Source of the DNA: Tricholoma matsutake
Lineage: Eukaryota; Basidiomycota; Agaricomycetes; Agaricales; Tricholomataceae
NCBI GenBank assembly: GCA_026075535.2
Contig: AP026548.1
Coordinates: 1,860,001 to 1,924,000 of the forward strand
DNA: 64,000 nucleotides
Reading direction: 5' to 3'
Below, piece after piece: positions 54,721 through 64,000 of this stretch (position 1 is the first letter of the stretch; each line of letters begins with the position of its first letter). Below the pieces are notes generated by a model that was not told where the DNA came from, searched no databases, and saw only the letters and a program-made list of their open reading frames with translations. The position numbers and the translations under genes are program-made.

Positions 54721-57700
54721 AAGGAAACAAGCATGATAGCAGAGGAACGGTCCTTGGGTGTGAAAAGGCATCATCCAAGGACAATGAAATGCCATTGAGC
54801 GCAAGGTTTACCATAGAGAAGGAAGACAAACTCTTACTTACAGATGCGAATAGTAAACCAGACACCACCATGTACACCACCCAAGCAGAATCTCATATTG
54901 TTGATCTGTATTGCATGGAGAGCAACGACTACAAAACAAGAACCACACCATTCCAATACATGGTCAAATTACATGGACCACGAGGAGAAATCGTGAGGCT
55001 AAATAGCACATTCGACGATGGAGCAATGTGAATGCTGTTGATCTCTGGACATTCCGAACTGTCAAGCACCGCCTCAAAACGCTGGGGAAGTCAAATCGTA
55101 TCATGCATATGGTGGATGGTAGGCTGGTACCATCTGCTGGAACATGGACAGGAAGTGTCACAGCAGCAGACATCTCACATCGAGGTACCTTTGAAGTCTT
55201 CGATAGCAATGGGGCTTGGTCAGTGCTGTTTGGGAAACCCCTCCTGAAGAAGTTCAAAGCGGTGCACGATTATGACCTGGACATCATAAGGATCCCCAAG
55301 GATGGCAACTGGGTCATGCTACAGAACCAGCACAAGTCGGAAGGAAGAACCCAGTCACTGTTTCCAGCAAACAGTAATTCCGGTAATAACCAGGGCATAA
55401 CTCCAAGGGGGATCTCTGCGCATCCCCCCCGAGAACACGAGAGTCATCAAGAAACCAGAACTGAGCATCCAGAGGCACAGGACAGGCACATGCACCAGAA
55501 TCTCACAACACCACAAACTCAACACCCACTCATGCAGGATGGAAACAAGAGACGTACAAAAGTGGAACGTGCCCAGTGGCAAGTAGCCAACGGCTTGCAT
55601 GAAAGGAGGTCTCGGGCAGAATGCGCATCAGCAAAGCGCAAGAGATTAGGGAAATCACTACAGAAAGATAAATGACTAACTGCCCAGCTTTCATCCTCCA
55701 CCGAAATACCTCTTACTAATAATATACCCAACAGCCCAGACCCCAAACCAAGCGAAGGCAACATATGGAACATCAGCTCAGAAGAACATGACATCAATAC
55801 CGGCACAGAGCAAAAAATACTTTCCGGGGACCGAGACAAAGCAGTGTTCACCCGGTCATCATATCCATTTAAAGTTGAGCATGTGAATGCAGTGCTCTCA
55901 GAACTAACTATAGGTGATGATTTAACTGAAAAACAACGCGTAAGCATCGATAACCTACTCTGCGAGTTCGCTGACTGCTTTGCACTATCCATGAGCAAGG
56001 TAACGGTAGTAGCAGGAGCCACACACAAACTACACATACCCAACGGCACAACATTTAAAAAGAAGGTAAATCAACGTCCTCTCAGTGGCCCTCAAAAGGA
56101 ATACTTCAATGGTGTGCTCGACAAAATGCTAGAGGCAGGTATAATTGCCCCAATCAGCCAAAGTGTGGTCAAGTGTTGTGGTGCAACTACCTTGGCAAAG
56201 AAAGCACATGAAGGCATAGGTCTAAACTTTGAAGAACTGCAACACCGGGTCAATGATGAATGCATCACCGCCGGAATACCTTCAGCCTTCAAAAACCTCC
56301 CACCAAGAAATTCTGAATGGCCAGACACGGTACCAGAAGAAACACAAACTAAGTGGCGAGTGTGCCAGGACTTTGCCGAACTGAACAAAGTAACACAGGT
56401 ACCACCTATGCCCCAAGGAGACATACGGGCCAAGCAACAGTGCCTGAGTGGCCACCGATGGGTAAATACATTTGACTTTGCAGCAGGATTCTACGCTTGC
56501 GAAATCAGCCCAGAGGACCAACCATACGTATGCTTCTATGTGGAAGGAAGGGGGTACTTCTGTTACAAGTGCATGCCCTTCGGATTAACAGGTGCGCCCT
56601 CTACCTTTGCAGAAATGACAGCTCAAGCACTTGGCAACCTCATAGGTATACTTTTTGAACTGTTTGTAGATGATGGTGGAATGGCCGGAGATGATTTTGA
56701 AGAAACATTGGCCAACATTTGAACATTGCTAACCAGGGTAAGAGAAAAAGGGCTCTCTCTATCAGCAGCCAAATCAAAATTCTTCATGACTGAAGCCACC
56801 TTTGCGGGAGCAAGAATGGGACCAACGGGTATAAAACCAGACTTGACAAAACTAACAGCCATCATAGACTGGAAATGGCCCACAGATCTACAGAATCTAG
56901 TGGCATTTACAGGACTTACAGGTTATTTTAGATCGCTAATCAAAGGCTATGCAGCCTTGGCCCAACCCCTCACCGACCTAGCCAGAGGCCTCGACCTTCC
57001 AAAGGGAAAGGGTAAAGCAGCATATCGATGCGCCATGAAAGGGCACTTGCTGGCAGGCCTATGGAAGGAAGAACATGAAAAAGCCTTCCTGGGACTGAAA
57101 ATTGCCTTAACCAATGAACCAGTTTTGAAAGGACCAAAATTCGATGGAACACCCTTCATTGTTACCACGGATGGTTGCAAATACGGTTTTGCAGGCATGC
57201 TGTCACAAAGACATACTACGGTCTTGCCAAATGGAAAGGACATCACACATATACATCCAGTCGCATTTGGCAGTAAACAAACATCTGAGACAGAAGAGAA
57301 GTACAAACCATACTTACTAGAATTTCCTGCACTGAAGTTCTCTTTAAACAAATTCTCTGACCTTATATGGGGCTACCCAGTGGAACTAGAAACAGACTGT
57401 CAGGCACTCAGAGACCACCTGCTAAATGACAAACTCAACTCCACCCATGCTCATTGGAGGGACGGCGTGTTAGCCCACCAAATTGTGGACGTACAACACT
57501 GACCTGGCTGCCTAAACCCCGTAGCAGATGGTATCAGCAGGAAATATGTGAACCTACCCAAGGAAGAAAATGATGGTCACACATGGACAGTAAGTGAAGA
57601 TTGGGAAGCACTGAAGTTCTCTTTAAACAAATTCTCTGACCTTATATGGGGCTACCCAGTGGAACTAGAAACAGACTGTCAGGCACTCAGAGACCACCTG

Positions 57701-59413
57701 CTAAATGACAAACTCAACTCCACCCATGCTCATTGGAGGGACGGCGTGTTAGCCCACCAAATTGTGGACGTACAACACTGACCTGGCTGCCTAAACCCCG
57801 TAGCAGATGGTATCAGCAGGAAATATGTGAACCTACCCAAGGAAGAAAATGATGGTCACACATGGACAGTAAGTGAAGATTGGGAAGCATGAATGGGCAT
57901 TCAGAATGACATATTCCAAATTGAGTCACCACTCATTTATGATGCTCTCAAAACCTGGTTTGCTAATGAAAAAGTATTCCTAAATGTTATAGAGGCGCTG
58001 GTGGAACTAGATCATGGGAGGAGTATTAAGGAATGGAAGAAAGCTAAGCACTGGGCAGAAGGGTACATAATCCAAGACGGTAAGCTTTGGAGGATTGGCG
58101 ACACCAAATCTACATGGGCGAAACCACGAGTAGAATGTGTACCACAATCAGAGGCAGTCACACTAGCATGGGAGGTACACCGGAGCCAAGGACATTTCCA
58201 CCGAGATAATGTGAAGATCGCACTAATGGACAAGATAGCCAGCCCACATCTAGACCAATCCATCACCAAGGCGATCATGGATTGTGGTAAGTGCAAAGGA
58301 CATGGCCCGAAACACTTACATTCACTACTAGAGCCCATAACGCGGTGACACCCATTTGAACTGCTTGTGGGAGACACACTGTCAATGCCGAAAGGAAAAG
58401 GGGGTTTCACGAAAATTGCATTATACGCAGATGTCTACTCGCAACATGTTTGGGCAGATAAACTCAAGATGGCTGCAACAGCTGCAACCACATGCAGAAC
58501 ATTCAACAACATTTGTACCACGTTCACAGCACCTGAAGCCCTCATGGTTGATGGAGGACCTGAGTTTGACAACAATGCTGTTCGTGAAGCATGCGCCACA
58601 TGTAAGGTTGAGTTGCAGATCATCCCAGGATATTCCCCCTGGATCAATGGCCTCATAGAAGGGATGAACACAAAATTGTTGGGGAGATTGAAGAGGCTAT
58701 GCTCACCCGATCTAGGGGAAGACGAATGCAATGCAAAGGACCTACCAGCTTCATGGCCTGACCACCTTGAGGAAGCCATTGAATCCCTTAATAATTGCAT
58801 ACTGCCAAATCTCAAATTCTCACCAAATGAACTTCTTCTAGGCATCGTGATCAACATAAAGCACACTCCAGTGGACTGAGCAGAACAGGAAGTGTCAACT
58901 GGTGAAGTGGGGGTCCAGATGGCATACATGGAACAGCAGTGATTAGATGGGTACGAGCACATATTATCTCATGCCCATAAATGGAAGCTGATGTTCGACC
59001 AGAGACTATTAGCCCAAGCTCCAAGAGAGGTCATATTCAAAGCAGGACAACTCGTACAGGTATACAGGAGTGACCTGGACTTCACATTTAAGGTAGAAAG
59101 GAAGATGGAGCCTAGGTGGTCAGCACCACGCCGAGTAACAAGCAGGGACCGCAATTCTTACAAGTTGGAGACTCTCGAAGGATTACCTATTAGCAACAGG
59201 TTCTCCTCCAGGCAACTACGAAGGTTCATTCCACATAGCGGCACAGCACTACATGAAGTACAAGCAGAGATTGAAAAGCTGTGGAGTAAGCAGGAAGCCA
59301 AAGAAGACATTGTGCAAGGGGTAGAAGGAAGACAGGTGATCGACAATGATAGCAATACAGATTGGGAGGATATAGAGCACAGAGCGGAGCAGGAACCATC
59401 AACCCTGAGCTGA
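54676..59413 (+). pseudogene. pol: Element 5 Pol: DDGA-type protease, RT, RNase H, integrase
   Basis: Protease-like domain around VRLNSTFDDGAM (55010), with D-D-G where D-S/T-G is usual; one base is lost at about 55028, so the frame changes there (GAM-NAVDL). It ends FDSNGAWSVLFGKPLL. RT: KWRVCQDFAELNKVT, MPFGLTGAPSTFAEM, FVDDGGMAGDD (56670). RNase H: VTTDGCKYGFAG, ELETDCQALRDHL. Integrase: HRSQGHFHRDN and CGKCKGHG finger, D (VGDTLSMP), D (MVDGGPEFDN), E (WINGLIEGMN). No chromodomain. In-frame stops at 55673, 56720, 57500, 57779, 57890, 58346, 58877 and 58940 are all TGA. A 279-bp perfect duplication lies at 57332-57889. This lineage differs clearly from elements 1-4 and 6. Confidence 0.9.
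57332..57889 (+). repeat. Perfect 279-bp tandem duplication within RNase H of element 5
   Basis: 57332-57610 and 57611-57889 appear identical. 279 is 93 codons, so the frame is kept. Both copies contain the same TGA (57500 and 57779), hence the duplication is younger than that mutation, or the assembly has doubled the segment. Confidence 0.9.
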
Positions 59414-59526
59414 GTTCAGCAATGGCCCTGGCTGCTGACTAACACTGATCATTTTAAGCCCGACTCCCTATATATTAGAGGCCCTAGATTGCTTCAACCA
59501 CCTCGCCCAACCCACACTCAGTCTAA

Positions 59527-59670
59527 TGAACGCAAGAGCCTTGAATAATGGATGGTTTTCCGGATATACCCTATTCTTCATTGTCATGGTGTTCCTCAGC
59601 CCTTTCATCCTAACATCAAAACAACTACAACCGGACCCTGAATATGATGATATTGAACTGGGGGAGTAAC
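59527..59670 (+). CDS. Small ORF with one predicted membrane segment, downstream of element 5 Pol
   Basis: 47 codons, starting MNARALNNGWFSG, with a hydrophobic run YTLFFIVMVFLSPFIL and an acidic tail (PDPEYDDIELGE). It lies between pol and the 3' LTR, the place where envelope-like genes occur in some LTR elements. It is short and unsupported by homology, so coincidence is possible. Confidence 0.25.
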
Positions 59671-60020
59671 CCAGTTTTGTCAACCCAGAGCTAGTTCAAG
59701 AATGAATTGCTATCCCAATACCACCTGACATCAACTTCCTGCCAGCTGCTCATTTACGGCCTTCACAAGATGCACACCCAGTAACCCTGACCGATCCAAG
59801 AGCTGACTACGATGATGGACAAGGTCCCAGAAGGTACCTGTGGCCCTAAACACCATTTCTACGTTGGGCCTTTAGGGGGAGCGATTGTCATGGACATGCC
59901 TCCTGGGGTACATGGGCCAAGGTGAGGGTAAGGCATTGGTGCCTTGTACATACATAATTCTCTCTTCCTTCCCTGAGTTGAGATTGCAATGAGGACATTG
60001 CTATTGTGTAGGGGGGTACA
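59671..60020 (+). other. Element 5 3' untranslated region
   Basis: Holds two G-rich purine tracts: TTTAGGGGGAGCGA (59870-59885) and TAGGGGGGTACA (60009-60020). The second directly precedes the LTR and is the likely polypurine tract. No ORF. Confidence 0.45.
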
Positions 60021-60250
60021 TGTAGCCATGGCAGTAGTGCCCATAGCAGAGTCCATAGCAGAGCCGTGCCAGAGTCCAGCATTCCCCTTAGTGGTCACGT
60101 GACATTGTAGATAGAGATGCGTGTGTGCAGATAGGAATTCATCTTTGCTTGTCTGTGTCCTTTCCAACTTGCGTCTAGTAGTAGACGCAAGCCCTGTCCG
60201 AACCGTCTCGTCTAGTAGTAGACAAAACCCTGAGAGACTGCGCGGCTCCA
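60021..60250 (+). repeat. Element 5 3' LTR, 230 bp
   Basis: Partner of 42643-42872. It is followed by GCGG (60251-60254), the second copy of the target duplication in element 6 integrase. Confidence 0.92.
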
Positions 60251-62820
60251 GCGGGTGCACTGTGAAGCTAAGTCATGTTCTGGAAAGACGGAAATGTTTG
60301 GGTGATAGCCTTTGTTGGCAAAGAAAGGGGATATGCCTGTAGAGGCGGAAGGAGCATTGTTGTAGGCAAATTCGCCCAAGGGTAAGAGGTGAGACCAGTC
60401 ATCCTGCTGATAGTTGCAGAACATCCGGAGGTACTGCTCCAAGGTCTGATTAAGTCGTTCTGTCTGACCATCACCTTGCGGGTGATAACCAGAAGTGAAG
60501 TGGATCTGCATGTCGAGCACTTTTCCGAGGGAGTGGAAGAAATGGGAGACAAACTTGGATCCCCGGTCACAAGTGACGTGCAACAGAACACCATGCTTGG
60601 AGAAGACGTGGAGGACGAACAGGTTGGCTAGTTCTTGGGCTGTGATCTCATTGACAGTTGGGATGAAGATGCCTTGCTTGGTGAGGCAGTCAACGATGAC
60701 CAGGATAGCGGTGTGACCATTGGAGTCAGGTAGTTGTTCAATGAAGTCCATGGAGATGGAGTTCCAAGGCCGTTCCAGAACCGGAGGTTGCTTTAGAAAC
60801 CCATAGGGCTTGTGTCGAGGTGATTTGGATCATTTGCAAGTGGTACAGGATTTGCAGAATTCCTGCACAAAGGTGCGGAGGTTTGGCCAGACATATTCCC
60901 GGCGGACAAGCTGCTGGGTTTTGTTTTGTCCGAAGTGGCCAGAGAGGATGTGATCGTGTTTGTACTGAAGGACCTTGAGGCGAAGATCCGTGATGTCCGG
61001 AACATAAATCCGGTCGAAGTGGTGGAGAAGACCTGCCTTGTCTATGGTCCAGTTGGGGTCGACAGGTGTCGGAAGATGTGCAGATGATACGGGGTCAAGG
61101 GGTAGGGAGGTGCAGATGGCGTGGTGAAGTTTCTCAACATCCATGATTACTGCTTGTCAAAGGATGGGTGTGGCAAAATAGGTGGCATGAAGGGAAGAAG
61201 TGGGCTGTTCCTGTGTGAATACAGGTCGGAAGTTGGTTGGGTTTACGGAGGCAAAGTCGCTATTTCCCCCTTTACGGTAGATGTCCCATCGTCTAGTGAG
61301 TGCGTCTGGCTTGGCCCCTAATTTTCCAGGGTGGAAGCGGATGACGAGATTGAACTGGGAAAGGTACTCAGACCAACGGGCCTGGCGGCGGGTGAGCAAC
61401 TTGGTAGTGCTGAAGTACTCAAGATTTTTGTGGTTGGTGACCACATCAACTGGGTTTGCGGAACCCTCAAAATACTGCTGCCAGTCTTTGAAAGCTTCGA
61501 AAATGGCCAAGAGTTCCTTATCATGGGTGTCATAATTTAGTTCAGCGGGATTGAAAGAGCGGGAATGAAAAGCGACCAGATGTATTTCTCCATCTGCAGT
61601 GTAAACCAAAAGGTTAGCCGCTAAGGCATAGTCAGAAGCATCAGTTTCGAGTACCATCTGTGAGTCAGGTACCCATTGCATTAGGATGGGGGGATGGGTG
61701 AATTCTTGTTTGAGCTTTTCAAAAGTGTCGCGGCATTTCTTGTTGAAGTCCCAGGGTGCGGATTTCCACATCAAGCGGGTGAGTGGGATGACAATGTCTG
61801 AATAGCCATTAATGAAGCAGCGGTAAAAATTGCAAAACCTAAGAAGGATTGGATGTCCTTAACTTTCCTAGGCTTGGGCCAGTTGAGAACAGTTTTGACT
61901 TTATCCTCAGACATCCGCAACCCATCCAGTGAAAGGATGAAACCTAAATATTCAACGGTGTCTTTGTGGAACTCACATTTCTGTGGAGAGGCATAAAGTC
62001 TATTTTTCTGGAGACGGCGGAGGACTTCTTTGATGTGAGCCCTGTGCTGGGACTTATCATCTGAGTAGATCAGGATGTTGTCAAGGTACACAATGACACA
62101 AACATCCAGCATGTCGCTGAAGATGTCATTCATAAACCACTGGAAGGCTGCAGGTGCATTAGTGAGTCCAGAGGGAACCACCAACCACTCGAAGGATCCA
62201 TAGTGGGTGTGAAAAGTAGTTTTCCACTCATCACCATCAGCAATGCGGATTAGGTGATAAGCGTGCTGCAAGTCTATCTTGGTGAATAAGTGGGCTTTGC
62301 AGGGAGAGTCAAGGAGGTCAGAAATGAGAGGAAGTGGGTAGCGGTCTTTCTTCGTAAGGCGATTAAGTCCTTGGTAGTCGACACAAAGTCAGAGACTACC
62401 ATCCTTCTTCTTGACAAAGAGAATTGGAGCGCCATGCAGAGACTTGGATGGGCGGATGAAACCTGAGCAGACATTTTTGTCAATGAAGACTCGTAAGGCT
62501 TCTAATTCAGAGGGGGAGAAAGAATACATGCGGCCCGGAGGCAGAGGAGTATTGTCTTCTGTTTCTATCTTGAGGTTGTAAGACCGGTGGGGAGGAAGGG
62601 TGTCTGCTTTAGTCTTATTAAAGACATCAGTGAATTCATGATACTCGGGCAGAATATTGGAAAGGTCAGATGGGTTAGCGGATTGGGCGGAGGGGGCGGA
62701 TAACCCTTCTGGAGAGAAGGTCATCTGAAAAGCTACCACCCCAGGAAGTTTGCTAGCACATGCTGATAGGTCCACCTTGTCATTCAAGCTTGGAAAATCA
62801 CATCTACCATCGTCATCAAA
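60251..62820 (-). pseudogene. pol: Element 6 Pol: RT, RNase H, integrase (chromovirus), 5' truncated
   Basis: RT begins near 62790 (LNDKVDLSACASKLPGVVAF, then ILPEYHEFTDVFNKTKADTL) and has [12 protein letters not shown] at about 62085, YLDN in place of YLDD. RNase H: LETDASDYALAANLL, VVTNHKNLEYFST, KPDALTRRWD. Integrase: finger HDHILSGHFGQNKTQQLV...CKSCTTC, D (SMDFIEQLP), D (VTCDRGSKFVS), E (GDGQTERLNQT). Stops at 62389, 61157 and 60830 are TGA; the first and third fall where arginine is expected (DGSL-LCVDY, TCK-SKSPRH). One base is lost near 61828. Gag and protease are missing: at about 62820 the sequence turns into repeats. The 3' half continues at 42642. Confidence 0.92.
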
Positions 62821-63480
62821 GCTCTACGAACCCATACGAACCTCTATGAATCCATACGAACACCTCTGAAGCTCTACAAAGCTCTACAAAGCTCTACAAA
62901 GTCACGAGAATGCTTCAACATCCTTCGCAACGCTTTGAAACTCTTTGCGACACCTTGAAATTCTTTGTATGCCTTCGGCCGCTATAGTACAACTCCCCAA
63001 CCTTCGGACAGCTCAGGATAGACACTTGGAGCATTGTCGACGAGTTCCGAACCAGTATCGAGCAATATCGCAGCGATATCAGCCTTCGAACAAGTCCAAT
63101 ATTTCCTCAACTGACTTCGAGCATTGTCGAGCATTGTCGAACACGATCGAGCATCATATCGAATGCGATCGAACATTGTCGAGCATTGCGAGCATCATAT
63201 CGAACGTGATTGAGCATCATATCGAACACGATCAAACATCGTCGAGCATCGCGAGCATTGTATTGAATGTGATCAAACATCATTGAACATCGAAAATCGA
63301 CATTGGACACTATATCACCATCCGAATAATCATCGCACACACGCCAGACGTATTCCCTACCATTGTCGAACAATATCGCACCGATATCGGGCCATGAATG
63401 AAGTCCAAAGAATCTTCGAAAAACTTCGAAAAACATCGAACCTCGAAAAACTTCGTTGGACACAGTATTTCCTATTCGAA
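62821..63480. repeat. Minisatellite-like arrays (ctctacgaac, tcgagcatt, cttcgaaaaa)
   Basis: Three blocks of related short repeats: 62822-62905 (ctctacgaac/ctctacaaag), 63110-63300 (gagcattgtc, gagcatcatatcgaac at roughly 30-36-base steps) and 63405-63460 (cttcgaaaaa). They are rich in TCGA, that is in CpG, unlike most of the window. They seem to belong to the LTR-like segment that follows. Confidence 0.65.
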
Positions 63481-64000
63481 TGATCTTCGGATGCATGCTG
63501 GACACATGGGACACTATATCGAGTATATCAAACACATTTTCACCACATGTCCACCCATACAATCTGCTCGAAGCAGTTTCCGATCTTCTATTCAATTTAT
63601 AACAAGGACAGTCCAGTTTTAGCTATTCTTTCTTATTATTTCCTCAAAATGTGTTATATTCACCCCTTCTAGGCTCGCTTTATTGTTCTGATATACTTAT
63701 ATTGTCTTTTGCCTCGAGTTTTCCACATGTTTGCCTCATGTTCTCTAGCCTTTTTAGGTACTTTCTTTATTTTATATAAAAAGATGTACTAGATACAAAG
63801 AAAAACAAGAAAGTCGTCGTTTTCCTCCCAGATCACAGTGATTTGAGAGTACAGTTTAGTCTTATTCAGTCCAAAGTTTGGTGTTTTATGCTAAACTTCC
63901 TCGAAATTCCTCGAAATTCCTCGCATTATGCTATTTTTGCTCTCGCTTCCCTTGATTAGCCTTTTTATCACTTCTACTACTCGTCTAGTCCCCCGATCTT
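63481..64000 (+). repeat. LTR-like promoter segment running off the window
   Basis: Contains a TATA-like TATATAAAAAG (63774-63784) and blocks shared with the LTR relics at 10.7-11.4 kb. It is probably part of a long LTR that truncates element 6 at 62.8 kb. Orientation is plus if the TATA box is used; the element body is outside the window. Confidence 0.45.

Noticed and set aside
7500..63000. CRISPR array or bacterial operon
   Set aside because: The tandem arrays have no spacer-repeat structure of the right size; the window is eukaryotic.

Overview
The window looks like repeat-rich heterochromatin from a basidiomycete fungus, probably an Agaricomycete. The basis is Ty3/gypsy chromoviruses with C-terminal chromodomains, hAT elements, a Helitron-type fragment, an NACHT-type NTPase pseudogene, and TATA-containing LTRs with short spliceosomal-type introns. 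The species cannot be told from the sequence. I see no intact host gene; almost everything is mobile DNA in various states of decay.

Layout, left to right. (1) 1-6962: a nearly complete minus-strand chromovirus (element 1): leader hairpin array, gag, pol, and a third ORF with a zinc knuckle. (2) 7242-8760: NACHT pseudogene, then tandem repeats and LTR relics to 11.6 kb. (3) 12.1-16.1 kb: fragments of a palindrome/intron repeat family, a 119-bp array and AT-rich DNA. (4) 16.6-18.7 kb: an ORF with a 39-bp minisatellite, a Helitron-like N-terminal fragment and a Ty1/copia gag relic. (5) 20.4-22.4 kb: a repeat unit (palindrome, pseudo-intron, hairpins, tRNA-like module, short-oligomer array, terminal motif) with a 479-bp hAT MITE in its end. 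(6) 23.8-24.6 kb: LTR and chromodomain end of element 2. (7) 24.6-28.6 kb: composite element X1, two inverted copies of that unit around a hAT transposase C-terminus. (8) 28.6-40.1 kb: element 3, a minus-strand chromovirus broken up by foldback element X2, a 997-bp hAT MITE and a 2.7-kb hAT element. (9) 40.2-62.8 kb: element 6 (minus-strand chromovirus), split by element 5 (plus, 42643-60250), itself split by element 4 (plus, 43671-53775). (10) 62.8-64 kb: a repeat-rich LTR-like segment running off the window.

Two themes connect the region. First, decay is overwhelmingly CpG to TpG/CpA. In the old reading frames of elements 1, 2, 4, 5 and 6 and of the NACHT pseudogene, the internal stops I traced are TGA, several of them where an arginine CGA is expected, and nearly all LTR-LTR differences are CpG transitions. 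This fits methylation-driven silencing. Second, nesting gives relative ages: element 4 LTRs differ at 5/178 positions, element 5 LTRs at about 18/230, and element 6 is older.

The items most likely to be new are: the variable-stem hairpin array in the element 1 leader; two separate -1 frameshift cassettes (elements 1 and 5); long third ORFs downstream of the chromodomain (elements 1, 3, 4); an antisense spliced Zn2Cys6-like ORF in element 6; and the palindrome/pseudo-intron/tRNA-like repeat family. Coordinates of LTR and transposon ends are exact where a target-site duplication was seen and approximate otherwise.
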